A stretch of DNA of 51,256 nt, from positions 746,371 through 797,626 of the forward strand of contig NW_008246068.1 in NCBI RefSeq assembly GCF_000281045.1, given 5' to 3'. Every line of letters starts with the position of its first letter. Positions within the stretch are counted from its first letter, which is position 1. The notes below the pieces were generated by a model. That model saw nothing but the letters and a program-made list of their open reading frames with translations, had not been told where the DNA came from and ran no database searches. The DNA is from Saprolegnia diclina VS20 (lineage: Eukaryota > Oomycota > Saprolegniomycetes > Saprolegniales > Saprolegniaceae). Below, piece after piece: positions 10,762-21,566 of the stretch. The translations under genes were made by a program, and so were the position numbers.

Positions 10762-11094
10762 CGTAAACGTGTGCTTTCGGTTTTGAAAAATGAAAAGTGA
10801 AAAATGACTTTTGGGTTCAAAGTCCCAATCGGTCCCAACTTCAACTTGGCACCCCGTCTTTGCAACCTGGCGTCGCTTCTGTGGCGCCTCCGCTTTCGTA
10901 GGTGGCTGCTGCAACACGGCAACTTTGCCGGCGTATCGCAGCCCGTCGAGTCGGGTAATCAATGACAGCCTACTGCTATGCTGTGGCTTCGGTGTATGCG
11001 TGGCGTTGGTGCCACGAGGGGTAGGGTTGCCGATGGTGTGCATGGTTCTGTTCTCGACTGCACCATTTCGAGTCGCGCGTTTATAAAAAAAGAG
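10762..11094. promoter_or_regulatory. Upstream region of uridine phosphorylase copy 2
   Basis: About 330 bp between the start of copy 2 and the stop of the antiporter gene, both on the minus strand. It carries CCAACTTCAACTTGGC at 10835-10850, an element also found at 1590-1608 about the same distance upstream of the ankyrin/FN3 start. CGTCTTTGCAACCTG at 10855-10869 resembles the copy 1 promoter. No gene seen. Confidence 0.45.
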
Positions 11095-13431
11095 CTATGT
11101 AAACTTGTTGGCGTGGGACGTCGGCAACATGTCGTCGTCGGCCGCTACGACGTCTCGTTTATGACCCGACCTAGTTTCGATGCAAGTACCGGACTTGCCT
11201 CGGCTCACGACCGATGCAAAGTGGAACGTGCTCTGGCCCTGCAGACTCTTGTGCAAAAACGGCGATAGCCCGAGGAAGACCGACGTGGCCGCAAGAAATT
11301 GCAGGTACACAGGCCGCGAGATGAGCTGCGTCGCCTGCGCCTTGATCATAAAGATGAGCGCGACCTCGCCCACCTACACCGCGATGGACGTTGAGTTCAA
11401 GTCGTTTTTGACGTTGAGTTGGAGTTGTCTTTGCGTTGCAGTGTCGATACCTGGCAGAGGCTCAGCGCCGCCTTCATCGCGCGCAGTATCGGGATGCGGA
11501 AAAACGTCATGAGCCCGAGAAGAAGCGTGATCTTGATGACGACGATGCACAGCATCATCGAAAGCACTTGGAGGCAGTTGCGGACGAGGTAAACCTAGTC
11601 GCATTAGCAATACGCTAATCATGTCGGAATGGCTGGGTACCGGGTTGAGGATCATGCCAATGCAGGCAAAGAACATACTCCCAAAGAGGTTGTCGAGCAC
11701 GCGGATCGATGTGAGTGTCACTTTGAGATTCGTTTGGCCCATAAACGCAAGGCCGGCGAAGAACGCGCCGCTCTCAAGCGACAGCCCCAGCGTCTACATG
11801 CTCCATTCTATATAGACTATAGACAATATTGGTTGTGTACCTCGGTGAAGAGCGCCATAAAGAGACACACCGAGACGATACCAAGCAAAACGAGCGGCGA
11901 ATGGTGGACTTGCTCCATCGACGCGAGAAACGCGAGCAGCGGCGGCACGACGCGCCTACGTACACAGTGTCGTCGTTTTCGCAGCAGACAAGTTGTCCAA
12001 AATACACATGCAAGACGATCGTGAGACCGACGACAATGCCGTACGCAAAGAGCGTCTTGAGCACCGCGATGCTCACGAGCCCGGCCGACCCGTGGTGCGT
12101 AAACCACTCGGGCGTCGCAAGCGCAAAGCTCATGAGCACGTCTTGCACCGCCACGATGGCCGTGACGAGCTATCGTCGTGCATGAGCGAATAGGGTTATG
12201 GATTGTCGCCGTACCCGACCAAAGACCGTGTGGCGGAGGCTCTGCGTGCGCACGTACTCGGCGAGCGGCGCGGTCGATGTAAAGCAAACGCCAGCTCCGA
12301 GAATGAGGCCTTCCGAGAGCGACGGGGCCTAGCACCAGATATTTGTAACTCAACAGGAACGGACGACAGACCCAGCCCAGGCTCGTGCCGACAAGCGCCA
12401 TGCACACCATGGTGGCAGCCACGTAGAGCGCGCCAGCGACCAAGTATCGCTTGAGCACCTCGTCGGCGCGCTGCACCGAGTACTCGGCGCCGTGGGCTAG
12501 GACAAGCGTGATGCCAGCAATACGAATGATCGAATATACCAAAAAGAAGGAAAATGGTGCCAAAGAGCGAGATGGTCTCGACCTCCTTGAAGTGGTGCAC
12601 AAGCCCGAGGCCCGACGGACCGACGACCGCGCCGCCGACGAGGTACCCGATCGTCGGCGGGAGGTTGATCCACGAAGTGACGATGCCACCGAGTGCCGAG
12701 ACGCCAAAGAGGAGGGCGATTTGCCCGAGGAGACTGAAGTCGTAATGGAGCACCTACCGACGGTACAGGGTTCGATCCTGCGAAAATACGAAAATATGGG
12801 TTACCGCGGGGTCGGCGTCGTTCTCGACCTTTTCGAGGTGCTGGCGCTCCTTGGCCGAGAGCTCCGAGTGCGTGAGGTTCTTGAGCCGACCCGATTCGTA
12901 GTCGATGGCCTCCGCGCCTTGCGCCTCGATCTCGTGCGCTTGCTCGTCGGCTTGCTGTTGCCGGAGGACCTCGTTAAGCTGCTTGGCCTTCTCCTCCGTG
13001 TCCTTCTCGACCGTGTCCAGCTCCGAAAACGTCATGTTGAGGTTGCGTGCAAGCAGCTGTAGGTTCTCGCGCAGGCCTTGAATGTCGGAGCGAATGCGTG
13101 CTTGGGTGATGTCCCGTCGCGGCCGCTGGCTCCGCGAGAGCTCTGCGTCAATGTTGTTGAGACCGTTTAGAAGCGACTCTTCAAGGTCCTCAATGAGCCG
13201 CAGCTGCTTCTCGAGATGGTCGAGCGCCGACTCGGGCTCTTTGGCCGGTGCCTGCATCGCCAGAACCGGCGAGGTCGGGTCGGCCGGTCCAGTGGTGCGG
13301 ACCACCTTGGAGGTCGATGCCATGGACGGCGCCGGCGATGCTGCCAGCGCAAGCAAGCTCATGTTCAAGACGAGCACGAGCAGCAGCATGCATCGTTGCG
13401 CCCGTGGCAATAGCATGCTTCTTGGTGCCAT
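11095..13431 (-). CDS. TMCO3/KEA-like monovalent cation:proton antiporter (CPA2 family)
   Basis: Nine exons, complement of 11095..11373, 11451..11594, 11641..11793, 11841..11955, 12006..12169, 12215..12328, 12372..12496, 12540..12753 and 12805..13431, 644 residues. All eight introns (43-77 bases) end in TAG and all phases close. The protein starts with a signal sequence (CMLLLVLVLNMSLLALAAS), followed by a lumenal coiled coil at about 65-200. A polytopic CPA2 exchanger domain then begins at DFSLLGQIALLFGVSALGG, with INLPPTIGYLVGGAVVGPSG, LSEGLILGAGVCFTSTAPLA, VAVQDVLMSFALA and FFACIGMILNP. This order matches animal TMCO3 and plant KEA4-6. Expected role: K+ or Na+/H+ exchange in endomembranes. 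The two halves cannot be read without splicing. The C-terminal 60 residues are less conserved. Confidence 0.88.
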
Positions 13432-13929
13432 GACGATGAGCGACGACGTCTGCCAGGTTATCGCCGACTGCCAGGAAGATTCCCGTTCAACATATCCGGA
13501 TACGCATGGTTTATGCGGTGCTTGTCGCATCCTAGCTTGTGTGGAGCTATTTCCACGCATCTTAAGCCACCCGAAGGGCGGCAGCAAGAGGTTGCTGTCA
13601 ACACCCATGGTCTTGCTTGGCAGCTACATGGCGACAAGTACATGGATGTATGATTCAAATGGATTTGGAGGCGCCAACTCTGCACGGTACATTATGCTTG
13701 TAGCTGCATGGCCGAATCGGTGGCGTGATTATAGTCTTATCCAGACAAGTTGCTTATCAAGGACTGCCTTCACGTATTTTTCTTTTCCATACAACAATCA
13801 AGTTAAAAGGCGTCATACAATACAACATGCGACGAGGGCGGCGTTTTAATGCGGTCGCCCTACGTTTTACGGTATCCGGACACGCAATTCCTTGCAATAA
13901 CTGGCTGGCAGAATTCGATTGGTTCCGTT
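13432..13929. promoter_or_regulatory. Divergent promoter, antiporter / ABT1-like gene
   Basis: About 500 bp. The palindromic core TATCCGGATA lies at about 13494-13503, some 65 bp upstream of the antiporter start. TATCCGGA recurs at about 13872-13879, some 55 bp upstream of the ABT1-like start. No coding sequence is evident. Confidence 0.5.
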
Positions 13930-14919
13930 ATGGCCCGAGCCCGATCCAAGATGGTCGCCCGTCGTGGCGCCAAGCCGCTGGCCAAGCCGACGCCGGCGCC
14001 GGTGGCGGAGCCGTCCTCGGCGTCCGAACAAGACGACGCCAACGACGCTGAAGCACCCGCCGAGGCGAGCGATGCGGCAACGAACGAATCCGCCGAGGAG
14101 GCAGACGATGTTGAACCCGACGTCATTGGCGCTGGCTCTGCCGAAGACGACGCTGCCGACGATGCCGCTGCCGAAGACGACGCTGCTGAAGACGACGCTG
14201 CTGAAGACGACGCTGGTTCTGCCGACAACGACGCTGCCGAGGAAGACGAGGACGAGGACGACTTGGCGCCGGTGGCCAAGAAGGCCAAGAAGGCCAAGAA
14301 GGAGACGAAGAAGGGTGTCATCTACATGAGCCGCGTGCCGCCGTTCATGAAGCCGGAGAAGGTCCGGCATTTGCTCAGCCAGTATGGCGACATTGAGCGT
14401 ATTTATTTGGTCGAGGAAGACAAGACCGCGCGCAAGAAGCGTCTCAAGGCCGGCGGCAACAAGAAGGTCAACTTCACCGAGGGCTGGATCGAGTTTTCGC
14501 ACAAGTCGGTCGCCAAGCGCGTCGCGAGCGCGCTCAACACCAAGCCCATGGGCGGCAAGAAGCGGGGGTTCTACTACGATGACATTTGGAACCTCAAGTT
14601 CCTCAAGGGCTTCCAGTGGACCCACCTCACCGAGAAGATCGCGTACGAGAACCGCGTCCGCGACCAGAAGCTCCGGCTCGAGATCGCGCAGGCCGCGAAG
14701 GAGAACGCAGCGTTCATGGAGCGCGTCGAGCAGTCCAAGCAGATCGACAAGATGGAGGAGCGCAAGAAGGCCGAAGCCATCGCGGTGCCCAATGCCATGG
14801 ACAACATTCGCCGTACGTTCCGCCAAAATGCGCCCGCCGACAAGACCAAACAAGCGTCGCTCGGCGACCACTCGAAAGCGCTGCTCACCAAAGTGTTCAA
14901 GCGCAAGCTCGACGAGTAG
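13930..14919 (+). CDS. ABT1/Esf2-like pre-rRNA processing RNA-binding protein
   Basis: Single exon, 329 residues from the ATG at 13930. Residues 30-112 are strongly acidic and low-complexity, including the repeat AAEDDAAEDDAAEDD. A lysine-rich patch (about 116-128) follows, then an RRM-like domain from VIYMSRVPPFMKPEKVRHLL (about 130) through YDDIWNLKFLKGFQWTHLTE (about 215-235). A basic helix carries AYENRVRDQKLRLEIAQAAKE. This order is diagnostic of the ABT1/Esf2 family. In yeast Esf2 recruits and stimulates the helicase Dbp8 in the small-subunit processome, acting in the nucleolus on 35S pre-rRNA. An in-frame upstream ATG-less extension exists but is not needed. The gene for WDR75/Utp17, another processome component, lies 7 kb away. 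Confidence 0.9.
   Translation: MARARSKMVARRGAKPLAKPTPAPVAEPSSASEQDDANDAEAPAEASDAATNESAEEADDVEPDVIGAGSAEDDAADDAAAEDDAAEDDAAEDDAGSADNDAAEEDEDEDDLAPVAKKAKKAKKETKKGVIYMSRVPPFMKPEKVRHLLSQYGDIERIYLVEEDKTARKKRLKAGGNKKVNFTEGWIEFSHKSVAKRVASALNTKPMGGKKRGFYYDDIWNLKFLKGFQWTHLTEKIAYENRVRDQKLRLEIAQAAKENAAFMERVEQSKQIDKMEERKKAEAIAVPNAMDNIRRTFRQNAPADKTKQASLGDHSKALLTKVFKRKLDE
14172..14216 (+). repeat. Short tandem repeat coding for acidic AEDDA units
   Basis: Near-perfect 12-base units of the form GAAGACGACGCT within the ABT1-like gene encode repeated EDDA. The tract lies in the acidic N-terminal region and is likely to vary in length between strains. Confidence 0.6.
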
Positions 14920-15100
14920 TAACCTGCCCAACATACCTCTTCTAGACTTTACATTGTACATTGCGCTGCGAGCATCCCTCGAGACGCGGCTCGGTGCTTG
15001 TCGACTGCTGTCTCAGCTGCTTCCGTCGCCTTGGAGCGTGAACCAAAGGTATCCACCAGAACGTTAACGGCCCTTGCACTACAGAACTCGAGTCTGCACG

Positions 15101-16848
15101 CTACACGGCAATCGTGATCGTTTGGGCGTCGCCGAGAGCCTTGTCGAGCGCGGTCGAATGCAACACGTTGCCCGACGTACTGTCCTTCATTGTCTAGTGC
15201 AACCATAGCAAGGGTGACGGTAAGCATCCAGTCATACCCAGTGGTGCCCGTGGAACGACGAGAAGGGCTGCTCTCCATGGGCTTTGATGGTCGCCAGCTT
15301 CGTATCGGACCAAAAGAGATCCACGGGGCCGTCCGTCGGGTTGACAAACACAACCTTGATCGTGTCGGCGCGCGTATCGTCGAGGCCGTACCGCCGCTTG
15401 TTCCACACCCAGAGGTTTGCAGCCCTACATGAATCATTGGAGCTCTCAAGCCTCTAGGATGCGACGACGACGTTGTACCACTTGGTCCCGTCAAGGACGG
15501 GGCAGCCGCCGTGGAGTGAGCGCGGATCGAGCTCGCCTAGCCGTCGTGGGAGTCACTCTTCACGGCCAAGACCCCATTACCGTTGGGCTTTTGACTATAA
15601 AAGAGGATGGCGTGCGTCTTCATCGGGTACGACGCCAGCCTGTCCACGACGTGAGATCCGCGCCTTGATAGATTGATAGTAACCGTGAACTGCAGCTCTG
15701 GACCATGTCGGCTTCCCAGCTGTCTTTGGGAAAGAGCGCGTGCGCGTCGGGATGCAGCGGCAGGTGCACATGGCCTTCCGGCATATCGGCGAGCGGAAAG
15801 ACCGTCTGCCCGCCGCTTGTGACGTTCGAGAGGTACAAGAACACTGTCGCGAACCGGTTGGAGCCGCCGGTTTTCGGGTTCCAGTTCCAGTCGTCGCTCG
15901 TGCCCGACGCAAAGTAGTCGGTGTGGGCAATGTACGCTTGCTTTTGCTGGTATCGCAGCAGCTGGAGGCCGTCGCACATGTCGTCTTGGTACGTCGGAAG
16001 CCGCAGCAAGTCGAACGACCGCTTCCGAATCGCGAGGGCCGGCGCCGACACTTGATCGAACGCGTTCTCGGACGTGCGGTGGCTTGAGACGACCTTGGCG
16101 CGGCTTTTGTGCCCGACGTGCGACTGCTGCAGCTTGTCGTGCTCGCCGTCAATTGTCAAGATGCGAGCAATCAGCGCGTCGGCTTCGTCGTTGGTGAAGA
16201 AATCGTGCACGTGAAACACGCGTGGGCTCTCGCTAAACGACTCGAGGATCATGTCGCGGTTGGTCGGGCTCATCTCGGCACGAATGTGCACGCGGTGCCC
16301 TAGCTACATGGCGATGACGTCGAGGAGAGGATGAGAGTGGCCATCTCTACCTTGACAAACGGCCACACAAAGAGAAGGCCGGGCGCCACCAAGTAGAGGC
16401 GGTCGCCATCGCGAATGTCGTCGAACGACGTCACGAGGCGGCCCGTGCCGGTAAAGACGCGGTCGGCTACGATGCGGACGTCGTCGGGCTCGCCCACGAG
16501 CCGAATGCCATCGACAGCAATGTGCTCCGAGAGGTATGCTGCCAGCGCCGCGCCCGACGGTACGTGGGATGGCTCGAGCGACAGGCGCACACCGCCGACA
16601 GACTTGCCATTGTCGTAGACGACCACGGTCTTCCACGTTTGGTTGTGCGTCGACAGGAGCCGTGACGGAAAGATCGGGTGCTGGTCGTGCGGAACGAGCC
16701 AGAGGGACGCGCCCAGGGCAAGCACGGCGACGAGCAGCACGAGAGTCGAGGTCCATGCACCGGAGGTCGGCGCTGCTGTCGGCGCAACGGCCTTGGGCGC
16801 AGTGGCGCTCGTATGAGGCGTGCGTCCCTTGCGCTCCGTCAACGCCAT
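15101..16848 (-). CDS. ER-type prolyl 4-hydroxylase with a C-terminal VHL-like beta domain
   Basis: Six exons, complement of 15101..15193, 15238..15424, 15479..15536, 15581..15639, 15684..16303 and 16351..16848, 504 residues; all phases close. Residues 34-53 (TLVLLVAVLALGASLWLV) form a type II membrane anchor, so the rest should be lumenal. Residues about 75-165 resemble a small doublecortin/ubiquitin-like fold (TSFDDIRDGDRLYLV). The 2-oxoglutarate/Fe(II) domain spans about 190-420: His293 and Asp295 (YIAHTDYF), distal His401 (SLHGGCPVLDG), 2OG-binding Lys411, and the terminal KWAANLWVWN. Residues 433-504 match the VHL beta domain. Trp450, Ser468, His472 and Trp474 (SFHGHHW) align with hydroxyproline-pocket residues W88, S111, H115 and W117 of human VHL; the Y98 position is not conserved. 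One intron (15640..15683) ends in CAG, the others in TAG. Confidence 0.88.
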
Positions 16849-17334
16849 GCCACGTGGGTTCAAATGTAGCCACACGGAAATAGACGGGCCGAACGTATGC
16901 TATAGAAAATCCAACAGTGTACTGATCGCTGATCGCTGATCGCCAGCCCAAGTCACAAGCCGCGAGTGCGGTTGTGCGAGGTACGTTTCCTGGATTATCC
17001 AGCCGAGCTTGTGGTTGTCGCTGCCACCGGCGCTCGCCCTGCCCTCTGCATCCTTGGTCTCCGTTGACCATCACTAGCGAATCAAGCGCAGCTGCGACGG
17101 GGTCACAGTCGACCCCTGCCGCACGCCCGAGTAGCTGCCACGAAAGCGCAGTCGAGCGCTCGACGCTCCAAGCTAGTAGCTCCAGCAGCGATCTCGAGCC
17201 ACCGTCGCCATGCCACCATGCCGGAAGATCGCAACACCGTTAAAACCTCTTGAAATGGATAATCTATCGAGTGTCAGAGGAAACCACAGTGTTGGTCGTT
17301 GCGGCGCCAATCAGTGTCGTTGGAATCGAGAGCC
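16849..17334. promoter_or_regulatory. Divergent promoter, prolyl hydroxylase / SNF2 ATPase
   Basis: About 490 bp between two start codons. It contains a short direct repeat (CTGATCGCTGATCGCTGATCG at about 16921-16941, period 8). I see no gene and no clear CCAAT or TCCGGA element close to either start. Confidence 0.45.
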
Positions 17335-19960
17335 ATGGCCGACCAAGACGCTTGCACCTGCGGCTTCCTGCCCTGCGTCTGCGTCACCGAGGAAGAGGTC
17401 AAGCAGGCCGAGAAGCTCGCAGCGCTGCGCAGCATCCTCATGACCACGACGGCGCCGTGCGATCTCTGCTTCATGCTGCCGTGCATCTGCGACGGCGACT
17501 TGTACGAGGACGCCGACGTCCCGCTGCATCCCGACCCGCCCGTGCTGCGCGCTCAGCCGCTTGACGACTATGGCCGTGTCGAGCTCGACGACGAGCTTTG
17601 GGTCGCGGACGAGATCGCGAACGTGCTCAAGCCGCACCAAGTCGACGGCGTCCGCTTCATGACGACGCACTTGGCGGCGTCGCGTGGCTGTATCCTCGCC
17701 GACTACATGGGTCTCGGCAAGACGCTACAGCTCATCACGACGCTGCAGAGCTACCTCGCCGACGGCCTCGCTGCGTACGACGAGCACCATCTTCGTACCT
17801 TGTTCACCCGACAGGCGTAGGGGCGAAAAGCGCACAGCGCTCGTGCTTTGCCCGACCGTATGCATCATGAACTGGGTCCTCGAGTTTCGGAAATGGCTCA
17901 AGGAGACCACGCTAGCTCACTGCCCGCTCTTCTACATGGAAACCAGCAGCGTACGCTCGGCCGCATCGCGTGTCGCCAACTCAGTTCTGTTAGCACAAGT
18001 CGAGCCCGGCCTGCCGCATCGAGCTGCTCGAAAAGTGGCATGCGACCGGCGGTGTCCTCATCCTCGGCTACGAGATGTACCGCATGCTGCTCAACCCGAC
18101 GAAAACGACCGACAACATTGTCCTCGAAGCGACGACCGTCATGAAGGAAGGCGTGGTCGAGATCCACGACCGCCACCAGCTTGCGATGGACAAGGCGCTC
18201 CGCAAGCTCTCGTCGCTCTTGTGCAACCCCGGGCCGAGTCTCGTACGTCACATTTGCTGGGCGGGCATGCTGCAACGAGAAATGGCCTAGGTGGCTCTGG
18301 ACGAAGGCCACCGCATTAAGGACCCGACGTCGATCCTCTGCTCGTGCCTGGAGCGTATCGCGACGCCCCACCGCATCGTGCTCACGGGCTACCCGTTGCA
18401 GGTATTTAGTCTATATATTTTTTCGAGTGTAGGGGATTACACCGACTAGAACTCACTCGCGGAATACTGGTGCATGGTCAACTTTGCGCTACCGGGGTTC
18501 CTCGGCACGTACGAGTCGTTTCGGTCGACATATGAAAAGCCCATTCTCGACGGCGACGACGCCAAGGCGACGGAGCTCACGACGCGCCTCTCGACCGTCG
18601 TGCTGCGCCGCGGCCAAGCGCTTCTGAATGCGCACTTGCCGCAGAAGTTTGAGTGGATCATCCACTGCCACCTCTCGCCGCTGCAGCACGAACTCTACGT
18701 AGCGTTCTTGGAGCGAGACCGCGCGACCAAGCAGCAGTGGGACCTCTTTACAGCCTACACGACGCTGCTCCAGCTCGTCAACCACCCGGACGTGGTTCGC
18801 ACCCGGCTCTTTCTCAACGAGACGAACGAGAACGACGACGAGAAGGACCCGACCGACGAGCTAAACGACTGGCAGCCCGTGCTCTCGGCCAAGCCAAAGC
18901 CCGTCAAGAAGCGCAAGCGCATCGAACGCGACCCGGCCACGACGCTGTGGGCGACGCGCCTCGACGCCGACGCATACGAGCCTGGTGTCGCGGCCCACAG
19001 CGGCAAACTCTCCGTCTTCCTCGCCCTTTTGCACCAAAGGTTTGTCTCGATGGATCGATCCTATGGAGGCGTATCCAACGCGTGGATAGTCGGGCCGTTG
19101 GCGACAAGATTGCCGTCTTCTCCCAGAGCGTCTCGACGCTGCGCGAAATCGCACGCTTCATCGACGCACTGGACGCCATGAAAGCGCCCACGACCCAGAA
19201 GAAACCGACCAAAGCCAAGAAAGGCCGGAAGGCCGTCACGCCAAGCAAGCAAGCGCCGTCGTGGCGTCTCCTCGAGGGCAGTGTCTCGTCGTCCAAGCGC
19301 ATGGACTACATTGAGGTGCGTCTTGCGCGCGATGTCCATTATTGTCATGTACGCTGTAGACGTTTTCGAACCCGTCGAGCCGCGTCGATGTGTTCCTCGT
19401 CTCGACGCGCGCCGGCGCCGAGGGCATCAACCTCCACGCCGCCAACCGCGTCGTGCTCTTTGACGTGAGCTGGAACCCGTCGCACGACCACCAAGTAATT
19501 TGTCTTTCGCCTCGAGACAATGGACAAAATTGTCATGTCTAGTCCATGTGCCGGTCCCACCGCATTGGGCAGCGCAAGGACGTTCACGTCTACCGCCTCG
19601 TGAGCCACGACACGATCGAAGAAAAAATCTACAACCAACAAGTACCGTGTGGTCTGTATCAACTTGATACTATCGCGCGGGTTAGGTGAAAAAAGTGGAC
19701 TTGAGTGCCAACGTCGTCGACGCGACCGCCATCAGCGCGTTCAAGCCCTCCGATACCTCGTCGTTCTTTGCGCCGCCGTCGCCGCCACCCATGTCGTCTG
19801 TGGCGCATGCCCTGAGCGGCGATGACGTGCTGGATGCGTGCCTCGCCAGCGCTGGCCCGCACATTGTCCGCTGCCTTCGCTCGTCCAGTCGTCTTATCCT
19901 TGTCTGCTGTAGGCCAAGTACTTCCGCGCGCTGCACATCACCGACGACGCCGCCGCCTGA
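17335..19960 (+). CDS. SNF2-family ATPase, ARIP4/RAD54L2-like
   Basis: Ten exons: 17335..17774, 17821..17950, 17994..18242, 18291..18401, 18450..19039, 19090..19315, 19360..19494, 19543..19641, 19686..19865 and 19913..19960, 735 residues. All nine introns (43-50 bases) end in TAG and all phases close. The N-terminus has two similar cysteine clusters ([10 protein letters not shown] and [11 protein letters not shown]). Helicase motifs follow: Walker [25 protein letters not shown]-type LDEGHRIKD, motif [21 protein letters not shown], motif [17 protein letters not shown] and motif [25 protein letters not shown] plus EYWCMVNF and FLGTYESF are typical of the ARIP4/ATRX branch. Expected role: nuclear DNA translocase or chromatin remodeller. 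The gene is shorter than animal ARIP4, lacking long flanking regions. It converges on Rab21 with 83 bp between stops. Confidence 0.88.
19656..19670 (+). repeat. Palindromic 15-mer inside a helicase intron
   Basis: GTATCAACTTGATAC is a perfect 7+1+7 palindrome inside the intron 19642..19685. The same sequence, in the same orientation relative to transcription, lies in uridine phosphorylase copy 2 intron 1 at 10581-10595. Confidence 0.75.
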
Positions 19961-20043
19961 ACGGCGACGAGTCGTTCGAGCGACTCGTAACAACACAATG
20001 CTAGCCTCGTCAGACGTCATTTTTGTATGGTGTAAATACGGTC

Positions 20044-20856
20044 TTAGCAGCAACCACTTTTCTTGGCGCTACCGTGGTGCGGCGACCCACGCGTCGGTCG
20101 GTGGTCGTCGACGATTTGGATCGTGTTGCCGCGCGCGCCGTCGCGGTTGCGTGCGTCCATCGCCGCCGCCGACGTAGTTGTTGTGGGCGCGGCCGATGGC
20201 GTCGGCGCGTCGTCGTCGGCGACAAACGCATTGGCCTTGTTCTTCTTGGAGCGAGACGCGCCGCCGCGGCTGAGCATGCGCTTGGCGAGGTCGACAAACA
20301 CGTCGTCGAGGCCGCGGTTGAGTTTCGCCGACGTATAAAAATGCGTCGCGCCGACCGACTTGGCGTACGCGACCGCGTCGGCCTCGGTCACCTTGATGTT
20401 GCGCTTGAGATCAATCTTGTTGCCAGCGATCGCAATGTCGATCTCGTCGCCAACGATGCGGCGGAGTTCCTTGACCCACGTCTTGACCTTCTTGAACGAC
20501 TCGTCGTCGGTAATGTCATACACAAGCAGCGCACCATCTATACACAGCATGGTTTAAGATGCGAGGCCACGTTCGTTGGCCACCGGCGTCACGGTAGTAG
20601 ATTGGCCCGAGGGCGTGAAAGCGCTCTTGGCCCGCCGTGTCCCAAAGCGACAGCTGGACGTTTTGGTTCTCGACCGAGAGCTTCTTGTCGAGGTACGACG
20701 CCTGGAGCGTCGACACTTGGCGGTCGTCGTACTCGTTGCGGATGTAGCGCAGGAGGATCGAGGTCTTGCCGACGCGGCCTAGTCGCCATGAGCGCGCCGT
20801 CGTCCGCAGGTCGTACCTTCGCCGAGCAGGACCACCTTGTAGCGCTTCGTTGCCAT
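20044..20856 (-). CDS. Rab21-like small GTPase
   Basis: Three exons, complement of 20044..20537, 20584..20778 and 20817..20856, 242 residues; introns of 46 and 38 bases, both ending in TAG. All G motifs are present: P-loop GEGRVGKTS, switch II WDTAGQERFHALGPIYYRD, GNKIDL and TSAKL, plus the C-terminal double cysteine (SGCC) for geranylgeranylation. TLQASYLDKKL and VYDITDDESFKKVKTWVKEL assign it to Rab21, which in other eukaryotes acts in early endosomal traffic and integrin-like receptor recycling. The hypervariable tail of about 65 residues is longer than usual and rich in Ala, Thr and Asp. The 38-base intron is the shortest in the window. Inverted CCAAT-type boxes lie upstream at 20939-20944 and 20973-20978. 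Confidence 0.92.
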
Positions 20857-21566
20857 GTTGCCCGGTCTTGCTCGAATGCTGCAGTCCGCTGAGCTGCCGT
20901 TGTGTCAAACACCAAAGAAGGTTTTTTCGCCGCTTTTCATTGGCTAAAAAGATTACTGCAATGTGCTTTTAAGCCAATCATATTGCCTCGTGCTGTCTTG
21001 CCAAAGGAAACTCGTCCTGCTTTCTTTTTTATCATTTGGATAATGTATACCTGTATTTCTTTTGAAATTGTATTTCGCTACGGAAATGGCACAGTGGAAT
21101 TCCGACTCGTTCCATCGAACATGCGAGATAGCCAAAGCACTTTATACACATCGTATCGATAGACAAAATACACTGTGGCCGCGACTGGAAGACACGTCGA
21201 CGAGTAGTAGCTGCCGGTACGACCGTCCACCGGCGCGGCGTCGGTTCTATTTGCCTCAAAAAGTAAGGACACTGTCTGGTCGCTCCGTTGGACACTGGAT
21301 TTTTCAAATTTCAATTGTCAGATTTGGCGTCGCGGATCTGTGTTTGCGCTAGGGTCCGAACGGCAGATGGCGCTCAACGCCAAGCAAATACATTCATTCA
21401 AATGGTTGTAATCATTTAAATAATATTTCCTGGCAACGCTATCGCACGAAGCGAGCAAGTGCTGTGGAGGCGTCCGTGGTATCTATGATGCGATGCGCAT
21501 ACCATTTTTGTCTGGCAGAGTTTATGAAATAAACAGATTTTCTTCTATTATTAATACCCAGCCTTT
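20857..21566. other. Intergenic region, Rab21 promoter side
   Basis: About 700 bp, AT-richer than the genes. ATTGGC at 20939-20944 and GCCAAT at 20973-20978 form an inverted CCAAT pair 80-120 bp upstream of the Rab21 start. The rest shows no coding pattern. Confidence 0.5.

Noticed and set aside
11374-11450. Retained coding interpretation of the 77-base antiporter intron
   Set aside because: Reading through gives the frame LNVKNDLNSTSIAV and then a stop, whereas splicing continues the last membrane segments in phase.
12765-12780. tRNA-like T-loop GGTTCGATCC
   Set aside because: It lies inside antiporter intron 12754..12804 and has no acceptor stem, D-arm or anticodon arm around it.
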